Shown one piece after another: positions 45,328 through 57,242 of a DNA stretch of 64,000 nt (position 1 is the stretch's first letter; each line of letters starts with the position of its first letter). The translations under genes were made by a program, and so were the position numbers. The notes beneath the pieces are model-generated. The model was not told the DNA's origin. It was given only the letters and a program-made list of their open reading frames with translations, and did not search any database. The DNA is from Ulota crispa (lineage: Eukaryota > Streptophyta > Bryopsida > Orthotrichales > Orthotrichaceae): positions 9,486,817 to 9,550,816 of the forward strand of contig OY987249.1 of assembly GCA_963920765.1 (NCBI GenBank), written 5' to 3'.

Positions 45328-45772
45328 GAGCATCACCACTTCACCTTTGCGGCAAAAACAGAGAATTGGTTGTAAAATGTCACCAGCAAATATGTGAACC
45401 AGAGTTGTGGATGAATTTGCACCTATCCTGCATTTCATTTCGCCCCTATCCGCAACATACTTGCAAAAGGCATCCCTCTTTGCAACATACTTGCAAAAAG
45501 CACGCCTCTCTGCAACACACCCTAAAACACAAAACAACACAATATAAGATAACAATGACAGTTTAAAAATGACAGGTTAAAAATAACCATGCAAAACACA
45601 AGCAAAACACTAAGCAACAAAGGTAGAATATTGTCTTTAGAAAAATGCAAATTTTGAAACATGGTAGGTGGGGTTCAAAAGGTGGTCCAAAATACAAGCA
45701 ATCACCAAAGCCCCATTGCATGCCTTTGTTTGATTGAATTTTAAAGGTCGAGTGGAGAACCTGGGGATGCTC
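45328..45772. mobile_element. MITE R4 (445 bp), TTA duplication
   Basis: GAGCATCACCACTTCACC ... GAACCTGGGGATGCTC, flanked by TTA at 45325-45327 and 45773-45775. The interior is shared with R8 (AAATATGTGAAC; CCTCTCTGCAACACA-type segments). Confidence 0.8.
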
Positions 45773-45857
45773 TTACAAAGCACAATATTCGGTTAAAATG
45801 TGAAAAACACCAGTTAAACTTTGTATAGAATTATGTATATGTATATGTATATATATA

Positions 45858-46207
45858 CTCCCTCCATCCCAAAATGACCTTCATGTTGACCTTTAATTAG
45901 TGTCCAAAATGATCTTGTTGGAGGAAGGGAGTAGCGACACGTGCACATAGTCCAAAAACACGGGCATGCTAACCAATCCCATGCCATCAAGTGAGTGGCC
46001 ACTGTTGCTTTTCAAAAATGCCTCAAAAATTCAATTTTCAAGCATTTTGAAATCACACTTTGAAAACTAATTTGAAACTCAAAATTTCATAACAACGGGA
46101 GGACATCAAACTCTATTCATAGGTCCAAACAAATTTTAAAAATGATTCTTTTTTAGCTTAATCTATAACATTTTGTGTAACAGGAAGATCATTTGGGACG
46201 GAGGGAG
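45858..46207. mobile_element. Stowaway (Tc1/mariner) MITE, 350 bp
   Basis: CTCCCTCCATCCCAAAATGA ... TCATTTGGGACGGAGGGAG, flanked by TA at 45856-45857 and 46208-46209. The ends are the standard plant Stowaway termini. It lies in a TATATG-type simple repeat. Confidence 0.95.
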
Positions 46208-46209
46208 TA

Positions 46210-47013
46210 TATATGTATATGTATATGTATGTATAATATGTATGTATCAAAATTTGAAAAGAATTGTACAGTTATAGCATAACTAGACAGTGTCCAATGC
46301 AAGCTCATGAAAAATCGATTGATAGTGGGAAACGGCGGATATTACCAAGTGAAGCTAAAAAAACTCCCTTTTGGTACTTTTGTTGCTAATTTTTTTTCTC
46401 CCTCTAATACTTTTTCTCCCAAAAAGAGAAATCTCTTGATTTTTTTATTGTGATTTAAGGCTTGTTTTTTTTATGCTGCATTCCTAGGTTTCCTAGGCAA
46501 GAGATCTCAAGCTTTTGCGCACCTTGCGAAGTAGGCAAAACTTGTTACTAAATTTCTCATGAAAATAATGCAATTTTGCTTGGGAAAACAGCCCCACACA
46601 TGAGACATATTCTTCCTCCGGGAGGGGGAGGGGGAGGGGTGACTACTTCATTTGCCACGAGAGCCTTGGAATCGGGTTGTGATAGGCGGAATTACTAAGA
46701 TTATGCCGCAACTGATTGCTTCGAAAATGCAAAAGTTCCAGCAAAACACCACTGATTGCAAGGGAACTCATGAATGTCAAGGTTCAGGGCCTTGAAAGTT
46801 GAAACTCTCTGCCGAGGAACCATTCAAACACGCCTTGTGATTGGGTCCCCCTTTCTCCCACACCCCCCAATTCATGGCGTTTTGCCGTGCTCACAACCTT
46901 GGATTGGCCATTCACATGATTGGAAAGCCTAGCTGTTTTTTTCTTTTTCTTTGTTTCCAAAGCCAGCACTTCGAACGCAATGCATGGACCAGAGGTCTCT
47001 CTTTATGTACTAA
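46210..47013. other. Unassigned stretch
   Basis: Contains a purine-rich GGGAGGGGGAGGGG tract near 46620. Short overlapping ORFs at 46784-47131 are not recognised, and part of them lies in R5. Confidence 0.35.
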
Positions 47014-47314
47014 GAGCATCTCCATCGCGGACGCAAGCACACACGTAAATGTGACTATTGCGGGAGCAAGCAACACTACTTCGCTCCGAGCACTCCAGAG
47101 TTCCGGATTTTCATGTTCACGCAACAGCTAACGCAACGTTTTGAAGGAAGATTATTTCCTTTCTTTTTGCAAGGGTTTGCCAGCTGTTAAAGCTTTAGTG
47201 GTTGCCAGGTGGTGAAGCGTGAGTTGCGTTGTGCGTGATCTCTGAAAAACGGGACGAAAAGCTCTCGAAAAGTTTTTTTGAGTTCTTGGTTACATCTACG
47301 GGGTGGAGATGCTC
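47014..47314. mobile_element. MITE R5 (301 bp), TAA duplication
   Basis: GAGCATCTCCATCGCGG ... CGGGGTGGAGATGCTC, flanked by TAA at 47011-47013 and 47315-47317. Its right duplication overlaps the start of W. Confidence 0.85.
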
Positions 47315-47316
47315 TA

Positions 47317-47535
47317 AGGTAGGTTTACCCAATCCTGACCATGTACCTGATGATGTCACTATGAACCCATAATGGTCATTTTAGACTTGAATTCTAGGTA
47401 AGTCATATATAGCTTATCATATGTAATATAGGTGATAAGCTCTCTATGAGATACCTAAATTTCAATTCTAAAATGACCACTATGGGTACAAAGTGACAAC
47501 ATTAAGTATATGATCGAGACTGGGTAAACCTACCT
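47317..47535. mobile_element. TA-flanked foldback W (219 bp)
   Basis: AGGTAGGTTTACCCA ... TGGGTAAACCTACCT, flanked by TA at 47315-47316 and 47536-47537. The arms stay complementary for about 90 bp. The terminus resembles that of M (AGGTATGTACACCC). Confidence 0.8.
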
Positions 47536-47537
47536 TA

Positions 47538-48364
47538 AATGTGCAATACCTTTTTAGCAAGCAATACTAAATCAAGCTCTAGAGGTTTAGCAAACTTGAA
47601 GTGTAGTTCAGTTGGCTACACTAAGTGCTAACACTATGTTGCATTCAATACTTTAAGTAACCACACTTGACTACACTAAATAGTGCATTTAGGTTGCCTT
47701 GCCTTAACAATTAGGTTGCCTTACACTAGAAAGTTACATCATGAGTCATCACTATATGAGAAAGTTATGGACAATCTTGTTTTTTCTAGCAGTCTAAGCA
47801 TCTTCTTGAAAAAATAACTTGTAGAATTCATTTTTGAATGCAATTTTAACACTTTTTCAAAAAAAAATTGTTGGAAAGGGTGAGGTTTGCTTGCTAGGAG
47901 AATCTCAGTAGTTGATTATTGTGTTTTAATTCCATTGCAAGATTATTAAAAATTTAAGTTTTTGTTCAATCTCATACCTTCTTCTACCTAGTTTTTTTAA
48001 GGATGAAAATTAAGTGTTTTTTGTTTTGATATTTTTTCCAAAGATTCTCAACTCAATTTTCCGCCATAAAAATTTAAACCTCTAAACTCTGTAGTGCAAT
48101 AATTTTAAATTAAAAAAGTTCAAAGTTAAATAATCTAGTCATGCAAGGTGCAAAAAAGTTTTTTTTTACACTTTAAAAGCAAATATCTTGCTATCTGTGC
48201 AATTGAAGTTTTTGAATATTTAAAAAAAATTCTTATACTAGTCTAGTACAAGATCCTACAGTTAGATATGCAAAAAGACAAATTTTCAAACTTTTTTACT
48301 CTTTGCAATAGAAATGACAGTTTCGAGTATCTTTTAACAAACTAAAAGCTCTGGTCCTTTAGGG
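47538..48364. mobile_element. Diverged TTAA-group element A6 (right end) and K-like repeat
   Basis: The right end GGTCCTTTAGGG followed by ATTCAA, and about 500 bp before it, resemble the right part of A1-A3 (GATCCTACAGTTAGAT). No clear left end; it may lie near 47735. The 47640-47720 part is a K fragment (TTAGGTTGCCTT). Confidence 0.45.
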
Positions 48365-49390
48365 ATTCAATAAAATAACATATGGAATTGGAAATTGGAT
48401 AATCAAAATAAAGTTCATTGAAAGCAAGCTAAATGACAAAAGAGATGATAAATCAAGCTTTAGAGAGGAATCTATGGTAATAATGCACCAAATTTTGTAA
48501 ATTTGGTGTGCCACTACCTTAGATTTTCTTCTTGGACATGATTTGCCATGTTCTTTGTCCTTTAGCTTTTTTTCAATGGTTTTTTTTTATTGTTCAATTT
48601 CCCAATTCCATGTATTATTTAATTTAATTCAAAAGTTTTTGTATATGCGTCCAGTGATAGTAATTGCATTTTCTAGTTATAAACCAATAACAAAATAGTA
48701 CGTAATATTTTTGGTGAGTTGTTTCAAGTGCTAGATTGATGATGCTCTAAACACTATCAAAAAAAATTGGAGGCAGTTTTAAAGTGTTTTTCATCCAATT
48801 TTGTTTTCATCTTTCTTTGTGTGTAACTTAATGCAAAGCCTTTCCATACTTGCACGATTGCACCTCATCTTCAAGCCATATACAGACCTTGCCACATTGG
48901 CAACAAAGGAGTCTAGCAACTCCATTGCTAGGCCCCAATTTTAGAACACTACTGCCCAAAACAGGGACCCGGCATTCCCAAGGAGAATGAAATTTGGGCA
49001 GCGGGCTAAGAGAAAATGCGCATTAGCAAGCTTGGAGGCAACATTGATGGAATTGGCGAAGCAATGAAAAAAAAAACAAGGAGAAGGATTGAAGCAGCAT
49101 TCAAGGAAAAATTCTAGCTTCCATAGTTAAATTCAAGCATTTCCCATTTTCAATTGGTTTTTCACAAACATGAACTAGGTGTTTTCTATATACACTACAA
49201 TATATATTATAGTTAGGTTTTTGAAAAACTTGACCGCCTCTTGTCTAATATTTCTAGCTTCAATCAATTTTTTGCAGTTTCACTTGGTTTAGAATACACT
49301 AAATGTTGGTTTTCCTTGGATTTTGGTTGGGAGACTTGAAGAGTATATAAGTGCCAATATTCATGAAGGTTTATGAGTTTTGCCAACTAA
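48365..49390. other. Unassigned stretch with dispersed repeat L1
   Basis: 48637-48752 matches 54884-54996 (L2): both run from AGTTTTTGTRTATGC to GATTGATGATGCTC. The rest is unassigned. Confidence 0.45.
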
Positions 49391-49789
49391 GAGCAACTTC
49401 AATGGCCGTGTCACGTAGGCGTAGCAACAATACTATAGAGGTGGCAACTTGAGTTTGCAAAAACAATGGACCCAATAGTAGTAGTAAACACTACTTGTGG
49501 TTGGGGTGCACACAAACAAAGAGCCTTGGAGCAGTATTTTGCAACTTGTTGGTGTGCACTTCAAGTGAAACAACAAAGCGTAATCAATAACCTCCTGACA
49601 ATGATAAGGCTTATGTGAGGTTGCTGATTGAGCCAGTAGTGCAAGACCTTGAATTTGGCAAGCCAAATTCACCAATACTATTGGGTCTCTCCACCTTGAA
49701 TTCTACACCTCAATGTAAGTAGCTTGGGATTTCAGCGCTATACATGCCTTTTATTGTGCATAAATACCATCTTGCCATTGAAAGTGCTC
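49391..49789. mobile_element. MITE R6 (399 bp), TAA duplication
   Basis: GAGCAACTTCAATGGCC ... GCCATTGAAAGTGCTC, flanked by TAA at 49388-49390 and 49790-49792. Confidence 0.8.
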
Positions 49790-49845
49790 TAATATCATTT
49801 GTATCCCATATTTCAACCACATGTTCCACATGTCAACAACTAAAA

Positions 49846-50409
49846 GGGAATTGATATATGTACCACACTCTTTAAACTATTCTATCACACCTACTATATA
49901 TGGCCTATATTTATGACATTGTAGTAGGTGTGGACTAGGGTTTTTTTTTCAACTATAGCATCGCTACGTGCCCTCTCTGGTGAGGATCATTTTGCGAGGA
50001 ACATCAGCGTATTTGTTCATACCGAATCTTACTGTAGCGAATCTGGCACCATATGGCCAAAAAAAAAGCCCGAGTGTGGACCATAGACACAACATCATTA
50101 AATTGAAAATACAACTTGACATAGAAGTTGCAACTTCAGCTATGTTTTCCAACTTTAAATCCCACTCATAGTATTGATTAAAAGCTCTAAATTAAACTTT
50201 GCATAATTTAAACCTTTTGATCAATACTATGAGCAACATCTAGAGTTGAAAAAAATAATTGAAGTTACAACTTTTATGTCAAGTTGTATTTTCAATTTAA
50301 CATTGTTCTATTTGTGATCCACATCTACTATAATATTTTACATGTAAACCATATATAAAAGGTGTGGTAGAATAGTTGAAAGGGTGTGTGGTACACGTAT
50401 TAATTCCCC
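49846..50409. mobile_element. hAT-like foldback F3 (564 bp), perfect 8-bp duplication
   Basis: GGGAATTGATATATG ... ACGTATTAATTCCCC, flanked by AACTAAAA at 49838-49845 and 50410-50417. Long complementary arms, including AAATTGAAAATACAACTTGA and its inverse. Confidence 0.85.
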
Positions 50410-50417
50410 AACTAAAA

Positions 50418-51245
50418 ATTGCCTAACATCACACTATGATTGGACGATCAACTTTTATTGCACACCTTCAAAATACCACTATTTTTGATTCATATATTTT
50501 ATTTTTGTCCTTTTTCCAACATTTTCAAGGGCTAACAATACACTAACTGCCGGTTCTTCAGAAACAAGCATTGTATTATGGGTAGGGGAGTTTTACACTC
50601 ATGGGCCAACGTGCAGTCCTGGCATTAAAGCACAGGCCCCCAAGGGAGAAACCACAGCCTCCTTTGGGGCAGTTTGAGCTTTGGCGACGGTGTCAAAATA
50701 GGCGCAGCTCCGCCGAATTGCCCGGAGTCCACCCACAGACCTGCACAATTTTGGACAATTTTGGACAGTTTTGGACAATTTTGGACGGGGACCCTTGATA
50801 GCGATTCCTTGCTTCTGCGCCCCCCACGCCCCCAATTTAGCCTTTGCCAGCCCGTGTGCTTGGACGGTAGCAACACTAGCCGCCTAGCCCTCGCATCCTC
50901 CTTTTTCAAAAAAATCTCAAAATTTAGCAAGTTTTCTGTACCACCCTCTGCATGGCTGCGGATCAGGGATTCGGGAGTCCCCCTCTTTTCCACCCTTTCC
51001 ATGCATACCACCTTCAAAATTAATTTTTGTGAACCGATTGGTTGGCCACATTTCATTGGGTAACTTACTATTTGGAGGGACGTGCCCGCATTGGTTCAAA
51101 ATCATCAGACCCCTGGCAGAGAAAACAGCCCTGACTTTCCCAAGTGGTTCCCCGGTTCCTCTTCAAGCTTCAGCCTTTTCTGCCCCTATTTCCCCAAGTT
51201 TTAACAAACATTTTGGTGTTTTGGCAAAGCTGGATCTTGTTATAA
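50418..51245. other. GC-richer island with 12-bp tandem repeat
   Basis: 50580-51230 is clearly GC-richer than its flanks and has overlapping ORFs on both strands (143 aa minus, 129 aa plus) without a recognised domain. An array of AATTTTGGACAA-type units, four copies, lies at about 50747-50787. It may be a captured gene fragment or part of an older transposon. Confidence 0.45.
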
Positions 51246-52349
51246 GAGCATCTCCACTAGTCCTCCAAAAAAAATGGGGCACTTTTGGATGAAAGAGAGT
51301 AATTGATGTTTGACCCATCAAAATATCCTCTCTTGTACTGCAAATTTTTTACTTTTTCAATGCACAACAACTCCTCTAGACACTACTTTTTTTGTCAATT
51401 AATAGGTTGAGTAAGCAACAATGAAGATCCTATCTACTTTTTCAAGCAATGAGGCTTGTTATTGGTTAACCCTTGAGCGCCCCAGCGACCAAATTCTGGT
51501 CGCTCCAGATTTTAAAGCCTTGTTTTATGACAGTGGATCTAACTTTTTGGTCTTGCTATAACTACAATTATGAAGGCATTCAAGTTGTCCATGTCAATGG
51601 AGTAATGGCAAGGAAAGGCAAATTGTTGTATAAGCGCTGCAAGAGATTTGATTTGGTGAAACACCATACAGGGCAATGGGGACGGTTTAGCAAGCAACAT
51701 TTTACATGCTGCAACCAATCAATACCCCATGCAAATTTCCTTGTGTAAGCTTTGTGGTAGCGGGAAAGTTGTTGACAAGGGTTCAAGCATGTTCTAGACC
51801 CTGATTATGGCAATCGTCACCAATTGTGTCAGTCACTATTTTCCGTGCAATAGCAATTTGAAGCCCTAAAACTTGACACATAAAGAAGTGCTATCTTCAA
51901 TAATTTGCAAGTGTGTGCATTCACATCTACTCTTAGCTGCTCACAAAAATTGAGATGAATCCAGGGCTTATGGAATTTTGTAAAAATCATCAAATAGCAA
52001 CTATCTACCAAAAAATGAAATTTTGTAATCACATGTTGTTTGATCAAATGTTATAATCTCCCATCTCCCACGGTGAATTGTTCCCAAAATTTGCAAGCCA
52101 TTTTTGGAGTAGGTGTTCCACTATTTTCAATGGTCACTTTTTGTGGATCATCTAATTGACCAAGGTACAATGCATCAAAGTTGTTGGTCTCCAAAAATCC
52201 TGATTTTGGTGGATACAGCTTGGACGTTCAGGGTTAAGCACTATTTTGCTTAGTTGCACAAGTGGGGGGAATTACAAATCAACACGGGAAAGAAAATTCA
52301 GGCGTTTCCCTAGGATGCATGAGAAACTACCTGTGTGGTGAAGATGTTC
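51246..52349. mobile_element. MITE R7 interrupted by Q2
   Basis: GAGCATCTCCACTAGTCC ... GTGTGGTGAAGATGTTC, flanked by TAA at 51243-51245 and 52350-52352. Without Q2 and one TTAA it is 336 bp. The right TAA is also the left duplication of R8. Confidence 0.75.
51470..52233. mobile_element. TTAA-bounded element Q2 (764 bp), nested in R7
   Basis: TTAA at 51466-51469 and 52234-52237; CCCTTGAGCGCCCC ... TTGGACGTTCAGGG. Perfect 8-bp stem AGCGACCA-AATTC-TGGTCGCT at 51484-51504. Inverted copy of Q1. Confidence 0.85.
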
Positions 52350-52352
52350 TAA

Positions 52353-52759
52353 AGGCATCTTTACTTCACCTTCTTTACAATAATAAGGAACTGGTGGTAA
52401 AATGTTGCCAATAAATATGTGAACTAGAGTTGCAAACGACTTCAGCACTTGTCCTGCCCTCCATGATCCATACTTTAGCAATAACCCAAGCTAAACTCGT
52501 CTTTCACCTCTCCACGAGGCACCCCTTTCCGCAACACATCCTAAAAATAACAAACGGTATAAAACAAAATAACAATAACAGGTTGAAAACTACCCATAGC
52601 AAGCTCAAGCAAAACACCAAGCAACCAAAGCGAAATGTTGATTGTGTTCCTACGCATGATTAGAAAGAAGATAGGTGAGGCTCAAAAAGCGGCCTAAAAT
52701 TCAAACAATGAGCAAATATTCGTCACAAACCTTTGTTGAAAGGTTGAATGGAGATGCTC
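52353..52759. mobile_element. MITE R8 (407 bp), TAA duplication
   Basis: AGGCATCTTTACTTCACC ... TTGAATGGAGATGCTC, flanked by TAA at 52350-52352 and 52760-52762. The interior is shared with R4. Confidence 0.8.
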
Positions 52760-52973
52760 TAACAGTGCTTCTTCTTTTGCCAAGCTCAAGGCCCTTTCTT
52801 GAGTTTTGTCAATCGCAGTTGAAAAAAAGAGAAGGATCTTTCTTTGCTACCCTTAATCTTTGCGTTGGCACTTTGGCAAGGTTGTGTTTTGACCAAACCT
52901 AGAAATGGATGTTGTGGATACCAAAGTTACAAAAGTAATAGTATTGGAGCCAACGTTTTGTTGACCTGCTTAA

Positions 52974-53912
52974 CCCCTAAAGGACCAACTGTCTCCCAAG
53001 GGACAGTTGGGATTTCAGGCATGTATCTCTGGCTAAATTACTTTGTGTGATTTTTTGAAACTTTTATGGAAGATGGGGAAACTCAAAGACCTATATGGGC
53101 ATCTAATTTTTTCTTTATTTCAACATTCATTGAAGAAGTTGTGCATAAATTTCTAAAGAATAGGGGAGAGAGGCAATCCAAAATCTTTTATAACATTTGC
53201 ATTTTTTTAAAATAAAAATTTGAAATTGGTTCTTTAGATTTATATATATGTGGGAAGCTATGAATCATTCAATCTTGATTGATGAATGAGAAGTTTTGGT
53301 TTGCGGGTAGGTATGGGACTCCCAAACCCCCATTCCTTTTGCTTCTTGCAAAATTTGGTGGTTTACTTTTTTGAGCTCTTTGTGTATTTGTTTTTTGACC
53401 CTTTTTTTCCAAGTTGTAGTAGACAAAGATTATTTGGTTTTCACCATTTGAATAAAAGTAATTTAGATTTCTACATTTTACATAAATCCTCCAATTTTGC
53501 CTAGTGAATATGCAAGTTTCATGGCCTTACGGCATTGCAAGATTTTACAAAGTATAATTCACACCTCCAATACATTTGAAAATCCTCTCATTGTTACCTA
53601 ACTTGATCTTCTACATGAAAAAAAACCTTAATTTTGTGCAGAGAATTTGTTTCTGATATAGGAGCATTCAAAGGCTTCTAAAAATTTTTGCAGGAGAAAA
53701 AAAACCTTTTTTTTCACTTTAGATGTCAGTATCTCACTCCTTTACATCTAGAATGAGCTAGTTTTTTCCCCACAAGTACCTCCTATAGTCTAGGGTAAGA
53801 TCCTACAATTGGATTTTAAAAAAATGTTTTTTCTATCCTTCTCTTCATTCCCCCAAAAGTGACAGTTTTCAGTGACTTTCACACAAAAAGAAAGGGCTTG
53901 GTGATTTAGGGC
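52974..53912. mobile_element. TTAA-bounded element A3 (939 bp)
   Basis: TTAA at 52970-52973 and 53913-53916; CCCCTAAAGGACC ... GGTGATTTAGGGC. Perfect 9-bp stem CCAACTGTC/GACAGTTGG at 52985-53010. Collinear with A1 and A2. Confidence 0.85.
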
Positions 53913-53916
53913 TTAA

Positions 53917-54880
53917 TAATGTAATATTGGGTGTCAAAGGGTCATTGTTGAAACAGTGCTTATAAGGCAAATAAATTGAAGAAGTGCAACCAATAATATA
54001 TTAATACACAAGCATGTGCTTTGCAAGAGCTAGCCAGTTGTGGTTACTGCTAAGGTAGAGTTTATTCTTAGAACCTATCCCAGAAGTTATAGAAATTTTT
54101 GGAAAATGGCACATTAGGAAGCAAATCCTTCCGCTTAGGAGTATAAATGAATGCAAAATACATCTCAATTCACTTGAATGAACAAAACCCAGCCTATGCA
54201 ATGAATGCAATGTCATTTTGAAATCGGTTGTTCATTGTCCACATTACATAGTGATATCTTACAGGTTAGATTTCATCCATTTGAACAAACTATCATCTAT
54301 ACAACCAAATTTTCACCTATTTGACCAGATTTTCATCTACACTAAATACTTAGTGCAATTAGGTTGCCTCACATTACTATTTTGCCATGTTACATTATAC
54401 GAATACTCATTAATATTGCAATAGTTTTCATCAACAATTATTGCAATAATTTTATTTTATTTTAAAGATTGGGAACATCAACAAAATTGCTGATTTTTTT
54501 AAGCAGCATTTAGGTTGTAAACCATATGGAATTCTAGTATCTAGAGAGTTGCATGTGCCCCCAAGTGACCAAGCTAACTAGTCCAAATGGAATGAATTAA
54601 AGCTTTGGATGTAGACAAAGATACAATCTATGAGAAAAAAATTCAAAATGAAGTTAAGATTTTGTAAAACAAAATTATTGCCTGGAATTCCCACAATTGT
54701 GCTTATTTGGGCATAACTTTTGCTTTTGAGCATAGGTTGGAATAAAAATTATATTCCCCAAAAACTAATGTGTTTTTCTTTCTTCAAAAAAAAGTTCAAA
54801 AAATCAAGACAAATATTGAGGTTGTAGGTACATGCCCTAAATCCCATTTGTCCTCCAAAGGGACAATGGTCCTTTAGGGG
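53917..54880. other. Spacer with repeat K2 and right end of an A-type element
   Basis: 54340-54560 matches K1 (8925-9145). 54822-54880 is the right end of an A-family element (GGTCCTTTAGGGG followed by TTAA at 54881) with a TTGTCC/GGACAA stem at 54848-54866; its left end was not found. Confidence 0.5.
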
Positions 54881-54883
54881 TTA

Positions 54884-54996
54884 AAGAGTTTTTGTGTATG
54901 CTTCTAGTGATAGTAATCACACTTTCTAATTATACACCAATCATAAAATAATAATATTTTTGATGAGTTGTTTCTAGTGTTGGATTGATGATGCTC
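54884..54996. repeat. Dispersed repeat L2
   Basis: Diverged copy of 48637-48752. It begins within a few bases of the TTAA closing the A-type element and ends where R3 begins. Confidence 0.6.
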
Positions 54997-55000
54997 GTAG

Positions 55001-55304
55001 GGCGTCTCCACTTGTGGCTCAAACATGCTCAAAGTGGATGAAAGGTGTTGAGACCCCTCTCAAAACCCTCTCAAGACACTTTGTCCTACTTTATCTAGCA
55101 AGGGCCCCTCAAGACAATTTTCATCCTAAATTTAGTGAACTTTATCCTCTTCTTTCCTTGTTAAGTGGCCGTCAATTGATTATTTATAGGTTGTGTTGGA
55201 GTGCAAAGTCACCTTTTTGAAGAGCATGGGTGGAGATCAAGGGGCTTGATGGCCGGCCAAAACAGATGGAAAACTTTGAAAGAGCCCAAACCACTGGAGA
55301 TACT
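55001..55304. mobile_element. MITE R3 (about 304 bp)
   Basis: GGCGTCTCCACTTGTGG ... ACCACTGGAGATACTC, followed by TTA. Nearly full-length copy of R2. The left duplication is unclear (TAG). Confidence 0.7.
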
Positions 55305-55524
55305 CTTAGCCCCTCAAATCACCCTTTCTTTATAAGTATGAGGTTGAGGGATTCTTGTACTTGTGATGGAATCATATATTACCTTGCAAATGAGTTGGTT
55401 TGTGATTGGTTCATGAACTATCTGTTTACTGGAATCATATAAATAAATGTGATATGGTTCTTTTTTGCAATCGGAATATGCATGAAACTATACTTTGAAG
55501 TACAAATGTGGAGAGATGCATTGA

Positions 55525-55817
55525 GAGTATCTCCACCCTTACTTGTCATTATAAAATTTTACATTTATTTTTGAAGAGCCCTCAATATTTTTGTCTCCCA
55601 TTCTTGCTCTTCAAATGTGCTTCACAAATAGTCAATTGATCAATTATTAAGTGGAATAGAAGATAAAACTTACTCACTTAGGATAACCAAAATTTTCAAA
55701 AGCCATTGCTTGACACGTTAGAATTGAGTGTCATGAGAATATTTTGACAAACTTGAAGCAATTATCATCTAAGTATGACAAGTGTCAAACTCTTATTGCT
55801 TAAGGGTGGAGATGCTA
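55525..55817. mobile_element. MITE R9 (293 bp)
   Basis: GAGTATCTCCACCCTTA ... TAAGGGTGGAGATGCTA; flanks TGA and TAA. Ends are clear, the interior is not shared with other R copies here. Confidence 0.65.
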
Positions 55818-55990
55818 TAATAAACACAAATGCCACAATAGATATGTATCAAGAAACATATAACACCTATTGTAAAATGCTCAACTCTAAAATAGAAAAA
55901 AAGAGAACACCTTTGATAAATCCAGCATTTGACTTTTGACCCCACACATTAATTTTGCAAACACCCAGCAATCAAAAAATAATCCTCTAA

Positions 55991-56120
55991 AACACAATAT
56001 TGATTAATTTGAGGATTTTTTTTGGAAACTTCTGTGTTTTATGTCCTTATACTCTTTCAAGAATGTAAAACTCAAAAATTCTCAAAATGGCTTTTCCCCA
56101 AATTAATGAACATTGTGTTT
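55991..56120. mobile_element. Foldback element E3 (130 bp)
   Basis: AACACAATATTGATTAATTT ... AAATTAATGAACATTGTGTTT, with CTAA at 55987-55990 and 56121-56124. Arms are complementary almost to the centre. Confidence 0.65.
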
Positions 56121-56142
56121 CTAATGAATACACATGAATTGA

Positions 56143-56368
56143 CCCCTAAACATCTGAGCATGCCGCTCCGACCATTACAATATAGGGAATTTTTCTTGTA
56201 TTTGGAATGGATCCACACCTCTACTATAATTGAGACTAACAAAGAAGTTGGAGAATAGATCAATACGATTCTAGTGAGTTACTTGAGATCCCAAATTAAA
56301 ATTTCTTATTGGTAGCAAATGACAATTATACGTTAGCATATATACTATGCCCTATGGACGTTTAAGGG
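56143..56368. mobile_element. TTAA-group element X1 (226 bp)
   Basis: CCCCTAAACATC ... GGACGTTTAAGGG, with degenerate flanks TTGA and CTAA. A short GAGC/GCTC stem lies at 56156-56168. Related to X2. Confidence 0.5.
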
Positions 56369-57242
56369 CTAATGATATATGGGACGGCCTCAAAGGCCAC
56401 AAATGGACTACATATAATAGAAGTTATTCTCATTCAAAATTGACTTCTTTTTCATACAAGTATAATAAAAAAATTGTGTATTTTAGAGTGTAATTCCCAT
56501 TCTAGGTTTGCTCATATTAAATTGTGGGAGGCACCTCATAGTTGGACTAGGGATCACATCCAAGGACCTACCATAGGCAATTTAATTTTCTAAAATCCAT
56601 CAAATATATTGCTAAGAGAAGTTCATATGTATCATATTTCACTAATTCTAAACTATACAATGTCCCAAAATTATAAACCACATTCAAAATATTAATAGAT
56701 TTTTGGAAAAATAAAGAGATTTGCAGTAGATATTGAGAAATTTAGGAGATTTATGAAAAACATCAGGGGATTGACGGAAATGAATGAGAGATTTGTGCAA
56801 AACATTGATAGTGCTATGTAACTCAACATCTGGAGATCTCATTTTGTTTTGCACACAAAGTCCATAAATTACATGAATAGTCCGTATGGCTTAAATTGAA
56901 TTATAAAGTTGTTATTTTTTCCTTTTTCCATTTAAAATAGATGAACTCTTATACTTTTGAAGTTATTTGGCACAAGGAAAGTGCCAACTAAAATCCTAAT
57001 TTTGAGCTTCCTCAATAAAAATCCTACATTTTTCATACATTTTTCATTTTGAACCGTGATTTTAGTGCATGCACTAGATATTGCCTACATAGTTAAAATT
57101 TCCCTTGAAAATCTAATCGGTTTCTGTTAGATTAATTTTCAGCCTGATTTTTTTTACATTTCATTTGGCTGGCATTCTATTATTTTCCAGATCTCCGTGC
57201 AGAGTGCTTCTCAGTGTACTCAACTCTTCACCTCCCCTATTA
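56369..57242. other. Unassigned stretch with an N-like fragment
   Basis: About 56998-57200 resembles the interior of N1 (TACATTTCATTTGGCTG), without clear ends. The rest is unassigned. Confidence 0.4.
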
